Assembly: GCF_013283875.1 (NCBI RefSeq)
Contig: NZ_CP054139.1
Coordinates: 3,658,001 to 3,722,000 of the forward strand
Direction: 5' to 3'
Source: Mucilaginibacter mali
GTDB lineage: Bacteria; Bacteroidota; Bacteroidia; Sphingobacteriales; Sphingobacteriaceae
Length of the DNA: 64,000 nucleotides
The notes below the pieces were generated by a model, which saw nothing but the letters and a program-made list of their open reading frames with translations, was not told the origin of the DNA and made no database searches. Both the position numbers and the translations under genes were made by a program. Below are positions 43,901-53,064 of the stretch, one piece after another (within the stretch, counting starts at the first letter, position 1; the number at the start of each line of letters is the position of its first letter).

Positions 43901-44087
43901 AAGCCGAATTTTCTTTGGCGCGTTTTTCGGCCAAAGCCCTGTTTTCAAACGCGTAAGCGCTGGCCCGCATGGGTAGCCGGTTCACTTCTACAATGCTGGG
44001 AGTTTGCAGTTCGGTAGGTAAATCCTGCGCCTTTGCAAACAGGGTAAATAATACTAAAACAATTAAACTATAGTTTATTTTCTTCAT
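40929..44087 (-). CDS. GH2 beta-galactosidase (LacZ type)
   Basis: 1052 residues with signal peptide (SLIVLVLFTLFAKAQ), so an exported LacZ-like enzyme. Domains in order: sugar-binding beta sandwich (VPANWETNGYGTPIYVNQPY), immunoglobulin-like linker, TIM barrel from about 350 (KGVNRHEHNATQGHTLTHAD), and C-terminal small-chain domain (LYISKG.. region; GPGENYADRKTASLIGNYIS near 950). Catalytic residues: acid/base Glu in SLGNEAGNG (about 492) and nucleophile Glu in MSEYAHIMGNS (about 554). It would release terminal beta-linked galactose. Genes on both sides are glycosidases in the same operon. Confidence 0.95.
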   Translation of the reverse strand: MKKINYSLIVLVLFTLFAKAQDLPTELQTPSIVEVNRLPMRASAYAFENRALAEKRAKENSAYFISLNGQWKFNWVKDPRKRPMDFFQTNFDDSKWDNFKVPANWETNGYGTPIYVNQPYEFAGRQLTGARMTPPFDIPADNDPVGSYRKKITIPENWNGRQVFISLGAVKSAFFIWVNGKKVGYSEDSKLAAEFDITKYVKPGENLIALQVYRWSDGSYLECQDMWRISGIEREVYLYSTPKLNIGDFKTTATLDQTYTKGLLTADIKVDNYRIDQRTNHSKPDSFYVSLDLVDAKNNSVWKEDGKLATVLGNYHQNISFNAQIDNVKNWSAEIPYLYTLYITLKDKNEKVLEVVPQRIGFRSIEIKGSDFLVNGKRVFLKGVNRHEHNATQGHTLTHADMEKDMEMMKKLNINAVRHSHYPPDPYWMQLCDEYGLYVIDEANIESHGRYYSLETTFANDKAWQAPHLARVQRMYERDKNHPAVVTWSLGNEAGNGVNFYEAYEWLKKTDSRPVQYERAENDFNTDMIVPQYPSPNYLPRYSVSKSTRPFIMSEYAHIMGNSLGNFKEYWDAIENNPKLQGGFVWEWIDQSIDTVKNGKRIMAYGGDFPLSGPVDDNFSDNNFCVKGVVTAYRRMTPMAVELKKVQQYIKTTFNGANQVNVNNSYFFRDISNMQLNWEVVENGKVIQSGVVPDLDIAPRTTKTITLPFKTNYTDGKEYFLNVYYRLKTPEPFLEKGYDIAYEQIALAGVPKGSNYAEVKKALNLTQTDGKAIIKGTDFTATFDLAKGTLISYISKGQELLVSGPKPGFYRAPTDNDIGAGLNTKLRMWRNVYDDAANNIQTTVSSTPNTVQLTVTASLLKGEEKTIQTYTILADGTIKVENQFKALSGNYKSLMRIGNDLQLDKNYSNIQWYGRGPGENYADRKTASLIGNYISTVDAQYFAYARPQESGNKTDVRWVAFTNKAGKGLRFEFTDQLLSFSALPYAVEDLDPEATKKQYHSGELVKRNQIFVHMDLQQLGVQGIDSWGSMPLIQYQIPFKDYSYSYYIRPVK

Positions 44088-44148
44088 ATCGTTTTTATGG
44101 TTTGGCCAATTGGCGTTAACCTCAGTTTCTTATTTAATTTGTTGGCGA

Positions 44149-47100
44149 TTAAAACTTAACCGTATTCAGAGCTTTATCAACCAATAAACCGTCTACCGGC
44201 TTCAGGTTGAATGTTACATTACGTTTTGCCTTTAGTTTGATAATGAACAGATCGGCATCTCCATTTACTGTTTCCTTATTACCAACATTTACAAAAGTTG
44301 GATACAGGGATTTGATACCATTGCTATGTAAGCGATCGTAGGTCAGGTTATCCATTTGTTTTACAGCAAGTGCTTGCACACCAACAAATTCAAAATCCTG
44401 CGTATTGTAAGGCAAGCCAAAACTAATGGCGTTTACATTAGATAAACCGGCACCTTTTACCGTTATTTCAACAATATCACCATTTTTGAAGGTAGTACCC
44501 GGTGTTATCAAACTGATACTACCCGACAATTGGCCCGCTTTGCCAATTTTTGCTCCACCATCCAATTGCGTAGCCACTACCGAAATATCATAAGCATCTA
44601 TCAAATTATTCCGGTTTATATCGCCATTACTGATATAGCCGTCAAAATCACCGTCGCCTTTACGCAAACCGGTATAGTTGCGGTACGATGTAAGGTCATT
44701 ATCATCAATTACCTTATCGTTATTGATATCCCCCGGGATATAACTCGCTGTTCCCGGTACCTTGAACACGTATAACTCCCTTCCCGAGCCAAAGCCGCCA
44801 ACGCCTTCGCTTACCGAGATTTTAATAAAGCTGGCAGATGGGCGGCCCTTAAATTCGAATGTTTTAACACTATTGTTCCTTGCCCACTCAAAGTTTCCGG
44901 CCGGTACCCAGTTAGACTTATCGCTGCTATAGTAAATAGTGCCCTTCAGTAAAACGCCATTACCGGCATCTGTACGGGGCAGGTATTGAATTTTCTCTAA
45001 CTGGTTTACGCTTCTAAGATCCATTACCACATCAAACGGAACCGAGTTTTGGCCCCATTTAGTGTGCCAGCCATTATCCTCATCAAAATCAAACAGTTTA
45101 TTGATGCCCGATCCGCTTTGGTTTTCGGCAGTGGTGGTTGCTTTAATGCCTTTTATGGCAAATTGCAGCGGGTTGGCCGTGGTTTTAGCATTGATATTTA
45201 CCCAGGCAGAGTATCCGCTTTTGTTTGCGGCCCTTAGTTTAAACCCATAATCGGTTTCCGGCGTTAAAGCATCAAAAAGAAAGGCGGTATCCCTGATGGT
45301 ACTGTACAGCATGCCCTTAAATTCGATCTCGTAAAAATCGGCATGGGGCACTTTTTGCCAGCTTGGCTGCAGGGTAAAGGCGTTCCTGTTCTTCTCTGTA
45401 ACCCGGGCTAATGCAGGGGCGGTTAAGGCTCCGGTAGAAATACGGATCCGATCACCAGGTTCAAAATAAAAACCTTTAACACGCAGGATCACTTCATTTA
45501 AGGTAATATCGGTAGTACCGAGTTTCACCAATAGCTGCGGGTTTTTAGTGATGACTACTTTCTCAAAGCCGCTTCCTTTAGTAGCAAATTTATTGAGGTT
45601 AGGCGCCGTATCATAATAATAGGCGTTTTGTAATTGCGCAAACTCCTGTGCCGATTTAGCGGCTTTTAATACCACACGTTTGCCGCCAACTTCTGCTTCA
45701 ATCGCAACAGCTGGCCTGGTAACGTTTATTACAAACGAGGTCGCCTTATTTTTCACAAAGCCATCGAAATTACCTTTGGTGGTTTCGATAGAAATCAGGG
45801 CATCATGACCAGTTACAGCAGATGTGATCAGGGTAGATGCCCCAGTGCCTGATTTGTAGGCTTCCGTTTTGCCGTCATCGTCGTAAGCTGTAAAACTGCT
45901 TTTACCTGCGGGATAAAATTCATACGTACGTAAGGCCGTGTTTATCTCCGAAACGTTATTGTTAGGGTTTGCCATAGGGATGATGGCCCCGCTTTTTACA
46001 AAAACCGGGAGCTTCCATATCGGCGCGTTAAAACTGTTGATGATGCGGTCGCCGTCATATACTTCGCCCGAGAAATAGTCGATCCACTTCCCTTTTGGCA
46101 GGTAAATGTTGTTGCGGATATCATTCCCTTTTTCATCGGGCTTTGTGGACTGATAAATGGGGGCCACCAAAAAGCTTGGTCCGAAAAGGTACTGATATTG
46201 AGTTGCTGATCCTTGTGTATACGCGTTGGGGGCTGCTAAAAACATAGCCCTGATGATGGGCAGGCCATTCACTGCTTCTTTAGCGATACTATACTGGTAA
46301 GGCAGCAAAGCCGATTTCAGTTTCAGATAGGTACGGTTGATAGAAGCTACCGGTTCGCCCTGCGCATGCGGATATTTCTGGCTTGAACCCCAGCCATCCA
46401 TATTAAGTTGCATTGGCGTAAAGGTTTTCCACTGAAAATCGCGGGTATTGATGGTTTCGTTTTTGCCGCCGAAAATACCATCCATATCAGAAGTAATATT
46501 GGGCTGACCCGATAAACCGGCGCCGATATAGGTAGGGATATGAAAGCGGATATATTCCCAGTTGCCCCCGGTCTGGTCGCCCGACCAAACTGTGGCATAA
46601 CGTTGTGTACCTGCCCAGCCATCTAACGAAATAATGAACGGCCTTGCATTATCGCCATAAGCAGGAATGATCTGACCGACATCGGCAACACCATTCAAGC
46701 CGAAGGAATAACCCGCCCCAACCCAGGCCACATCGGTTTTTAAAACGCGTACACCGGCATCCTTCACTTCTTTTATAATATCCCGTTGCAGCAAGGCACT
46801 AACCGTGGGTTTTGGATGCAGGTCGGATTGTGTCCATAAACCAATTTGCACACCGTTTTTATGGGCGTAATCGCCAAAGCTTTTCAGATTGGCAATATTG
46901 CCGTCCAAGGCTTCAGTTTGGCCGTAACCAGCCCCATACCCATCGTTGGGCAATATCCAGCCCAGGGGCATATCATTTCTTTTATAACGATCTATCACCG
47001 CACGGGCCGAAAACTGGTAGTTATTCTTTTCGCCATTCAACGATTCTTTGATGCCGCCATTATCTTTCTGGCTTTCTTTATATTTTTTCCCGTCCTCGAA

Positions 47101-47985
47101 TAAGATCCCGGTGGTGTCCGTCTTCCAGTAATCACGGTTAAAAGCGTTCAGGTGCCCTTCGTAAAAACCAAATTTGGGTAGCAAGACCGGGTTTCCGGTT
47201 AGCTGGTAAAAATCACTCAGCAAAGCCGCGGCGCCCTGATCTACCATAAAGAAAGCATCCAGGTAATCGGTTTCGTGGGTTAAACTTACCGTGCCTTTGT
47301 TTGCAGCGCCAAAATCGTAACGACCTTTTTTAAAGGTATAAAACATTACACCATAGCCTTTAGTACTCCAATAAAACGGGGTAGGCGACGCTACGCCCCC
47401 ATCCGTCCAGCTATTTTGGTTTTCGATAGCTATCGACCGGCCTTTATGCGAAAAATGGCCATTCTGCACGCCGCCGCCATAAAAGTACTCGTCGGGTTGC
47501 TCCTTTAAGGTTAAGGTTACCTTACTCCTCGTTATGGTAATAGGAGCTGTTTCTTCAGCTACGATAGCCTGATGTTTTTGATCGGCTATTTTTAGTAAGC
47601 CTGATTTTTTATCTATTAAAACGGTGATAGCCGCGGTAGAAATATTGATTTGCCCATTTTCGTCTTTAACCGAAATTTTCGACACCGGCTTACGGGGGTT
47701 ATTAACCAAAATTTGCGCAGCCGGCTTCGCTTCCGGGTCGCGCATTTTACCGCCGCTGTTATCCTGGAATAAACGGAAGATATTTTCTCCGTAAAAATCC
47801 AGGGTCAGTTGCTGATTATCCGCAAGCGATATTTCTACAACGGTCGCGCCAGCTTTTTTTGCGCTGATCACTTTAGTCCCCTGTGATTTTTCCTGCGCTA
47901 ATAATGGTAAAGTTGATTGCGCATAAAAAAAAGCCACAAAACAAAAAATTGCCTTTATGATGTTATCACCCGAAAAAAATTTCAT
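44149..47985 (-). CDS. GH31 glycosidase with FN3, discoidin-like, dockerin-like and cohesin-like regions
   Basis: About 1278 residues from the ATG at 47985, which leads a signal peptide (IIKAIFCFVAFFYAQS); the longer reading has no signal. GH31 catalytic domain about residues 150-650 with nucleophile Asp in VLKTDVAWVGAG and acid/base in NITSDMDGIFGG. Then a C-terminal beta domain, an FN3 domain (FYEIEFKGMLYSTIRDT), an F5/8-type-C-like domain (WHTKWGQNSVPFDVVMDLR), two dockerin-type EF-hand repeats (GDINNDKVIDDNDLTSYRNY and GDINRNNLIDAYDISVVA) and a final cohesin-like beta-sandwich. GH31 members include alpha-glucosidases and alpha-xylosidases; substrate open. First gene of the operon, opposite the LacI gene. 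Confidence 0.9.
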   Translation of the reverse strand: MKFFSGDNIIKAIFCFVAFFYAQSTLPLLAQEKSQGTKVISAKKAGATVVEISLADNQQLTLDFYGENIFRLFQDNSGGKMRDPEAKPAAQILVNNPRKPVSKISVKDENGQINISTAAITVLIDKKSGLLKIADQKHQAIVAEETAPITITRSKVTLTLKEQPDEYFYGGGVQNGHFSHKGRSIAIENQNSWTDGGVASPTPFYWSTKGYGVMFYTFKKGRYDFGAANKGTVSLTHETDYLDAFFMVDQGAAALLSDFYQLTGNPVLLPKFGFYEGHLNAFNRDYWKTDTTGILFEDGKKYKESQKDNGGIKESLNGEKNNYQFSARAVIDRYKRNDMPLGWILPNDGYGAGYGQTEALDGNIANLKSFGDYAHKNGVQIGLWTQSDLHPKPTVSALLQRDIIKEVKDAGVRVLKTDVAWVGAGYSFGLNGVADVGQIIPAYGDNARPFIISLDGWAGTQRYATVWSGDQTGGNWEYIRFHIPTYIGAGLSGQPNITSDMDGIFGGKNETINTRDFQWKTFTPMQLNMDGWGSSQKYPHAQGEPVASINRTYLKLKSALLPYQYSIAKEAVNGLPIIRAMFLAAPNAYTQGSATQYQYLFGPSFLVAPIYQSTKPDEKGNDIRNNIYLPKGKWIDYFSGEVYDGDRIINSFNAPIWKLPVFVKSGAIIPMANPNNNVSEINTALRTYEFYPAGKSSFTAYDDDGKTEAYKSGTGASTLITSAVTGHDALISIETTKGNFDGFVKNKATSFVINVTRPAVAIEAEVGGKRVVLKAAKSAQEFAQLQNAYYYDTAPNLNKFATKGSGFEKVVITKNPQLLVKLGTTDITLNEVILRVKGFYFEPGDRIRISTGALTAPALARVTEKNRNAFTLQPSWQKVPHADFYEIEFKGMLYSTIRDTAFLFDALTPETDYGFKLRAANKSGYSAWVNINAKTTANPLQFAIKGIKATTTAENQSGSGINKLFDFDEDNGWHTKWGQNSVPFDVVMDLRSVNQLEKIQYLPRTDAGNGVLLKGTIYYSSDKSNWVPAGNFEWARNNSVKTFEFKGRPSASFIKISVSEGVGGFGSGRELYVFKVPGTASYIPGDINNDKVIDDNDLTSYRNYTGLRKGDGDFDGYISNGDINRNNLIDAYDISVVATQLDGGAKIGKAGQLSGSISLITPGTTFKNGDIVEITVKGAGLSNVNAISFGLPYNTQDFEFVGVQALAVKQMDNLTYDRLHSNGIKSLYPTFVNVGNKETVNGDADLFIIKLKAKRNVTFNLKPVDGLLVDKALNTVKF

Positions 47986-48323
47986 TACTCTAATTTGGTT
48001 TATAATAGCCAAAATAGGCATGTAAACGCTTTTATCCCAAGGGTAATGCAGCGCAAACGTTTGTTTTGAAAAAAACATCGATAGCTCAATCATAAAATTT
48101 AAGGCGCAGTGATCTGTTTATAGCATAATTTTCAGGCAGGAAGTAAGTTTATTTCAGGTTTGTAACTGATTTTATAGCGCCTAAGACCGGATATTGTAAC
48201 CATAATCAACCTACGAGGATATTTATCGCCGGAATCATTGTATTTTACTTTACGCAAACGTTTGATATTTTTATGAAATAAATTTTATCTTTAAAATCTG
48301 ATAAACCATAGGGGGAAAACTTA
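47986..48323. promoter_or_regulatory. Divergent control region, GH31 operon versus lacI-type gene
   Basis: 338 bases without a gene. They hold two identical LacI-type palindromes CAAACGTTTG at 48054-48063 and 48255-48264, and a weaker AAACG...TTT half-like site near 48022-48034. In the plus direction, TTTG inside the second palindrome (48261-48264) and TATCTTTA (48286-48293) are spaced by 21 bases and resemble a -33/-7 pair, so the operator would overlap the repressor's own promoter. The first palindrome lies about 70 bases upstream of the GH31 start. Purine-rich AGGGGG at 48310-48315 may be a ribosome site for the regulator gene. Confidence 0.75.
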
Positions 48324-49334
48324 ATGACAAAACCAGCGACAATTACAGAAATTGCGAAGAAGTTAAATGTCTCTCCTTCTACCGTGTCCCGTGCTTTGCA
48401 CGATCATCCGAGTATTGGCCAGGCAACCCGCGAGAAAATAAAACAAACTGCCAAAGAACTAAATTACGAGCCTAATGAAAGGGCTATCCTTTTTCAGAAA
48501 GGTAAAACTTATACCATCGGAGTGATCTTGCCCGAACTGGCGGAAGCTTTTTTTTCGACAGCGATAAGTACAATTGAGGATGTGGCCTATAAAAAGAACT
48601 ATACCATTTTACTGGCACAAAGTCACGACGACCAGGAGCGTGAAAAACTACTGGTTGAGAAAATGAAAAACCACCGGGTTGACGGGTTGATCATCTCGGT
48701 TGCCAAAACCACCTCTAATTTTGATCACTTTGAACTATTAAAACGCTACAATATCCCGGTAGTGTTTTTTGACAGGATCCCACCCTTAAAAAACATCCAC
48801 TATGTGGCCTGCAATATCGAAACAGGCAGTACTTCGGTAGTTGATTACCTGCTGAAAAGGGGGCACAGGACCATCGGACTTATTAACGGGCCTAATTCTT
48901 TAATTGCCAGCGGGCAACGGAAAGATGGATACATTAAAGCCCTGCAAAAAAACAGGTTGAAGTTTGATCCAACACTTATCGCCAATTGCGACCTGTCGGA
49001 AGCAGGCACAAAAACAGCTTTGGAAACACTGATAGCCAACAACAGGAAACCCACAGCTATTGTCACTTTTAACGATTACGTATCGGTATTTGCCATTAAA
49101 CACGCTAAAAACCTGGGCCTGATAAAAGCCAATGGATTAGAGTTTGTAAGTTATGCCAATACCCCGATGATCAGTTTTATGGAAAACAGGCCAGTGGCTT
49201 CCATCGAACAGTTCCCTAAAATACAGGCACAGCGGGCAATAGATGTTTTATTTGACCTGTTGCAGAACGAACAAACCGAAGAACCGTTTTTTTATAAAAT
49301 AGTTATCGAATCTGAACTGGTAGAAAATAATTAA
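48324..49334 (+). CDS. LacI-family transcriptional regulator
   Basis: 336 residues. Helix-turn-helix at residues 5-25 (TEIAKKLNVSPSTVSRALHD), followed by the hinge (HPSIGQATREKIKQTAKELN) and a periplasmic-binding-protein-like effector domain (YTIGVILPELAEAFFSTAIS to the end), with typical signatures such as HRVDGLIISVAKTT and RGHRTIGLINGPN. It is transcribed away from the GH31-to-sulfatase operon and should bind the CAAACGTTTG sites in the shared region, both on its own promoter and on that of the operon. The effector is unknown; a sugar from the degraded glycan is expected. A 19-bp terminator stem follows. Confidence 0.95.
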   Translation: MTKPATITEIAKKLNVSPSTVSRALHDHPSIGQATREKIKQTAKELNYEPNERAILFQKGKTYTIGVILPELAEAFFSTAISTIEDVAYKKNYTILLAQSHDDQEREKLLVEKMKNHRVDGLIISVAKTTSNFDHFELLKRYNIPVVFFDRIPPLKNIHYVACNIETGSTSVVDYLLKRGHRTIGLINGPNSLIASGQRKDGYIKALQKNRLKFDPTLIANCDLSEAGTKTALETLIANNRKPTAIVTFNDYVSVFAIKHAKNLGLIKANGLEFVSYANTPMISFMENRPVASIEQFPKIQAQRAIDVLFDLLQNEQTEEPFFYKIVIESELVENN

Positions 49335-49351
49335 GCTTATATATCTGCTTA

Positions 49352-49394
49352 AAAATAAAATGCCCTCAAAGGTTTTTTGAGGGCATTTTATTTT
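49352..49394. terminator. Bidirectional terminator between lacI-type gene and lipoprotein operon
   Basis: Perfect 19-base stem (49352-49370 against 49376-49394) with a five-base loop, core TGCCCTCAAA/TTTGAGGGCA, and A- and T-tracts on either side. It would end both the plus-strand lacI-type gene and the minus-strand operon whose last gene stops at 49413. Confidence 0.93.
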
Positions 49395-49412
49395 TTCAAG
49401 TATGGTTTGAAT

Positions 49413-51092
49413 CTATTTCAAAAACTCAATTTCGAACTGGTTAAGGAATGGGTTTCCATCAATGCCAAATTCCGGAAGGATTTTAACGTTCAGCCAGTAG
49501 AGTGTGGTGGCGGCTACTGATGACGAGGTTAACAAGATCGACTTTCCACCGGCCGCGCTTGCATCGGCAGTAACCGAAGGGGGAACATCAGTCATAGATA
49601 CCCAGGTAAAAGCACCACTCAATATCATGTCATATCCGCCGGGCGCTTTATTGTTCAATACACCTTCAGCACCTTCGTTAATCGGCCAGTAACCGGTTAA
49701 GTTGGCATATTTAGGGTGCTGGGTAATATCCTTCAGGTTTTTATTGGCTAAAAGCGTAGCTGCATCAAGGGCTGTATTAAAATAACACAAATCAGCCGCC
49801 TGGAAGGATAGGGCCGTACCGCCGTTATCTACGTTTTTATAGCCGATGGTTAGTTTTTCTGTGGTGCTGAGGCTTTTCCTGCTTAGGATGTTTGCCGTGG
49901 TTACCGCTACCCCATCCAAATAAGTTGTTAAAGTACGGGTGGTTGCATTATCCATTTTTACGGTAAGCGCGATGGTGTGCCAGCTTAAGTCGGCAGCGTT
50001 ACCGCCTGAATATTCTACTTTACCGGAACCGCCGTTCAAGGTACCGCCAATCGCGGCAGAAACGCCGGCGCCGCCCTCTCTGAACATCCAGCCTGTAATT
50101 GAAGACCCGATCATTGATGTGCTTTTAGAAAGGAAGCCTGGATATGATGTTTGCGAATTAAATTTCACCTGCATCTGTACGGTAAAATCCTTTGTATCTC
50201 CCGCATCGTACAAACCCTTGTCATCCAAAACCTGCGCTAATACGCTGGCACCTTTAAACAGCACCGTGTTAAAGCCTCTTTTCTTTACCTCCTCTTCTTT
50301 CAGGTTTTTATTGGAAGCGATCAAAAATCCGGGCTTCGGATCAACATCGCTGCCGCCATGATCTGTGGTTACGATTACCAGCCAGTCTTCCGTAGCGTAA
50401 GTTTTGCGGGCTTTTAACGCTGTGATCAAATTCCCTACATATTCATCGGCCTTTAAAACCGCGTTTTTGTAAACCGCGTTAGTGGCTACAAAACCACCGT
50501 TGGCACCTGCCGCTTCCACGTCCCTGAAGTTAACGATCATACTGCCCAGCGGCGCGCTGTTATTGATGATGTTAATTGCCGAATCTTTTACGGCTACGTC
50601 GGTACTTACTATCGGTGCATAGTCTACCACCTTTACATAGTTCCTCAGTTCTGTCCATGGGGTTACCATGGCTGTTTTTACCGATTTATATTGCAGGATA
50701 TAATCGAAACTATTCCTGAACACAGCCGGAGCATCGTGTGAATTATCCTTAGGTGTAGGTAAAAACGAGTTGTCTTTTATCTGGTGTTTGCTATAGCTTA
50801 CCCCGGTAATCATGGTCGCCCAACTGGCTACATCGTTAGCAACCTGGCCTTTCAATACATCATAAGTATATTTTGATGTTTTCCTGAGCGCTTCGATATT
50901 GGTTGGCGCAATGGTTTTCAATTCCGAACCCGTAAGGCCGTCGATACTAATAACCAGCACCTTTCTTTGCGTAGTTGTGGTAGCCTTAAACTCCTCGAAT
51001 ACAGGAGGTGGATTATCGTATTTCTTGCACCCCGTATAAACTATGCCCATTAATAAAGCCAATGGGAAAATGCGAGTGATCATCTTTTTCAT
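49413..51092 (-). CDS. Lipoprotein with phosphodiesterase-fold and LamG-like domains (DUF4983 type), copy 1
   Basis: 559-residue lipoprotein (signal ending GIVYTGC, Cys22). Residues about 40-290 have the alkaline phosphatase/nucleotide pyrophosphatase fold: RKVLVISIDGLTGSE, VASWATMITGVSYSKHQIKD, MIVNFRDVEAAGANGGF, and TTDHGGSDV, which keeps the Asp-His metal ligands. A concanavalin/LamG-like domain follows (about 310-460: SFQAADLCYFNTALDAATL, YANLTGYWPINEGAEG). Such DUF4983 proteins travel with SusC/SusD and M60 genes in Bacteroidota; they may bind or trim glycans at the surface, but no reaction is proven. Last gene of the SusC-led operon. The sister protein (53065-54816) has lost the DHG motif. 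Confidence 0.82.
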   Translation of the reverse strand: MKKMITRIFPLALLMGIVYTGCKKYDNPPPVFEEFKATTTTQRKVLVISIDGLTGSELKTIAPTNIEALRKTSKYTYDVLKGQVANDVASWATMITGVSYSKHQIKDNSFLPTPKDNSHDAPAVFRNSFDYILQYKSVKTAMVTPWTELRNYVKVVDYAPIVSTDVAVKDSAINIINNSAPLGSMIVNFRDVEAAGANGGFVATNAVYKNAVLKADEYVGNLITALKARKTYATEDWLVIVTTDHGGSDVDPKPGFLIASNKNLKEEEVKKRGFNTVLFKGASVLAQVLDDKGLYDAGDTKDFTVQMQVKFNSQTSYPGFLSKSTSMIGSSITGWMFREGGAGVSAAIGGTLNGGSGKVEYSGGNAADLSWHTIALTVKMDNATTRTLTTYLDGVAVTTANILSRKSLSTTEKLTIGYKNVDNGGTALSFQAADLCYFNTALDAATLLANKNLKDITQHPKYANLTGYWPINEGAEGVLNNKAPGGYDMILSGAFTWVSMTDVPPSVTADASAAGGKSILLTSSSVAATTLYWLNVKILPEFGIDGNPFLNQFEIEFLK

Positions 51093-51101
51093 AAAAATTA
51101 C

Positions 51102-53039
51102 TTAGGGCTTAATTAAATTCATTTCGGCAAACACTACATAAGGGTTTGTGGTATACCCGCTTTTAACAACTACTTTAAAGTATTTCGCGTTCACGTTGCC
51201 GTTGGGGAAATTATACTCATAACGGTTCGGGCTGTTAGGCAAAATAGTTGTACCGATGCTTGTATAGTTGATATTATCCCGGCTGCTAAAGATCTCTACT
51301 TCCTTGGCATCGCCCGCGCGATTGGTACCCGCGCGACCATTAAAGTACATACCCTTGATAGGCATATTGGCGCCCGCGCTTAAGATAAACGTAAACGGAT
51401 AGCTTTGAGCCGGCGTAGGGTTGGTGTATTGCGAATGGAAATAGGTTGTTAAGTTATTATCCACCAAAGCCGCGGTTGACCCTTCCTGTGCCGGCGAACT
51501 TGCCGACAACACCGTGGTGGTATAAACTATAGCCGCTGTACCGCCGGTTTTGTTAAGCGGGTTATACGTCCATATTTGTTTGTTTAACAATGGATACTTC
51601 AAGCCTATTTTTGCTTGCGATTGCGTGCTGATTAAAATACCCCAGGCTTCGAAAAATGGGATCAGGTCGGTATTGCAATATTCTGATAACTTCTCGTACA
51701 CAAAATCGTGCTTATCCTGGTCGTTATTGGCTAAACGCTGGGCATGGCGTGCTTCGGTATAGAGTTTCGTCATTGCGCCATAGCCATACAGTTCAAAGAT
51801 CTGTACAAAAGGGGTCATCCTTTTAAAAGGATCATCTATCGCCGCATCACTGTCAAAGTTTTTGGTGCCTGCTGTACTGGCATAGGTAATAGCCAGCGGG
51901 AAGCCGCTCGACACCGATGGGTGCAGAGTATTGTAATTGGCGTTTATCCGGTTGGCCACTTTAAAGCTGAACAGGTTATTGGTGGTTTCGCCCAGCGTGC
52001 TCCAGCTCCATACAGTAGGTTGCTGGCAGTTATGGCCAAACTCGTGGTAGGAGCCCCAGGTATTAACGCTGGTTTTTAAACGGGTGGCGCTGGTAAACGC
52101 GCTGAACCATTCCATATCATTTAAACCAACAAATGGGAAACCGTTGTGGCCATACCCGGCAGATAACTGGATATCCAATACCCCGCGCCACTGGCCTTGC
52201 GGGCTCCTGTCTTTGGTATCCGCGGCATTATCTGATAAACCCATCCAACCGTTGTAGTCTACATCAAAAACCGTGTTCCATAAAGATAGTGGCTCAGCAA
52301 TATTGGTTAATGGTTCGGTAGTGCTGTTAAACTGGCTTACGATCTTATCGCGTGGCACTAAAAACACAACCCGTTTAGAGCGCAGTTCTAACCAGGGCAC
52401 TTTCGAAGCTAAAACCCGGGCCTTCCAGGCATCGTGTGTATCAACACCTAAAATAAAATCGGGCGACACAACAGCTCCGGAAATAGTAAACTCAACCGGT
52501 GTTGGGATGGCAAAGGAAGCGCTAATGTAAATGGTACCGCCATAAATATTGCGCATGTAGTTTACGCCGGGATACAGTTCCTGCCTGTTAAAAATGATCG
52601 GGTCGCGTAACAGTGGCGCTTTCCCGGTCAGGTCATCGGTTTGCCCGCCAATTTGCATGCTTAACCCATTTATACCGGCAGGCACTACCAGTTTAATTAA
52701 TTCGCCCGGTGCGGCATAATAGCCGGTACTGTATTGCGCCTGAGGCGCTACCTGTATCCGGAGATTATCGGCTGTTTGCGCGGTAAAGTTTAGGTCTAAT
52801 GTAAATTTCTGATTGGTAACCCTCGGCTCCGTCTGATCTACTAAACCCGGAAAAACACGGGCCTTCGCGTAGCCAGATCTGTCGATATTGGCCATATTGG
52901 TATCAACAGTTATGCTTTTTTGATTTTGGGAGGCATCCTCGTAACCGTCGGGCACCGCGATCCCGTATTTTTTACAAGCTGTAAAACCACCTGCCAGCAA
53001 TAGGATGGCAATGAAGTTTAAAAATCTATTTGAATTCAT
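51102..53039 (-). CDS. M60-family zinc metallopeptidase lipoprotein, copy 2
   Basis: About 645 residues from the ATG at 53039, with lipobox ending GGFTAC; the longer reading starts in the neighbour gene. The N-terminal part shares the beta-rich M60 layout (APGELIKLVVPAGINGLSMQ), then the zinc site YHEFGHNCQQ with the third-ligand-type Glu in WSTLGETTNNLFSF. A C-terminal F5/8-type-C-like carbohydrate-binding domain (about 540-645: SSPAQEGSTAALVDNNLTTY, YFKVVVKSGYTTNPYVVFAE) may hold it to the glycan. As a surface lipoprotein it should make the first cuts in O-glycosylated proteins, before import by the SusC/SusD pair. Copy 1 lacks the lipobox and the binding domain. Confidence 0.9.
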   Translation of the reverse strand: MNSNRFLNFIAILLLAGGFTACKKYGIAVPDGYEDASQNQKSITVDTNMANIDRSGYAKARVFPGLVDQTEPRVTNQKFTLDLNFTAQTADNLRIQVAPQAQYSTGYYAAPGELIKLVVPAGINGLSMQIGGQTDDLTGKAPLLRDPIIFNRQELYPGVNYMRNIYGGTIYISASFAIPTPVEFTISGAVVSPDFILGVDTHDAWKARVLASKVPWLELRSKRVVFLVPRDKIVSQFNSTTEPLTNIAEPLSLWNTVFDVDYNGWMGLSDNAADTKDRSPQGQWRGVLDIQLSAGYGHNGFPFVGLNDMEWFSAFTSATRLKTSVNTWGSYHEFGHNCQQPTVWSWSTLGETTNNLFSFKVANRINANYNTLHPSVSSGFPLAITYASTAGTKNFDSDAAIDDPFKRMTPFVQIFELYGYGAMTKLYTEARHAQRLANNDQDKHDFVYEKLSEYCNTDLIPFFEAWGILISTQSQAKIGLKYPLLNKQIWTYNPLNKTGGTAAIVYTTTVLSASSPAQEGSTAALVDNNLTTYFHSQYTNPTPAQSYPFTFILSAGANMPIKGMYFNGRAGTNRAGDAKEVEIFSSRDNINYTSIGTTILPNSPNRYEYNFPNGNVNAKYFKVVVKSGYTTNPYVVFAEMNLIKP

Positions 53040-53064
53040 ATGCTCGATTTTCTTGTCTTTTAAA

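Noticed and set aside
49939..50361. Plus-strand open frame of 140 codons
   Set aside because: Antisense to the lipoprotein gene 49413-51092, with no start context and a Pro/Ser-rich shadow composition.
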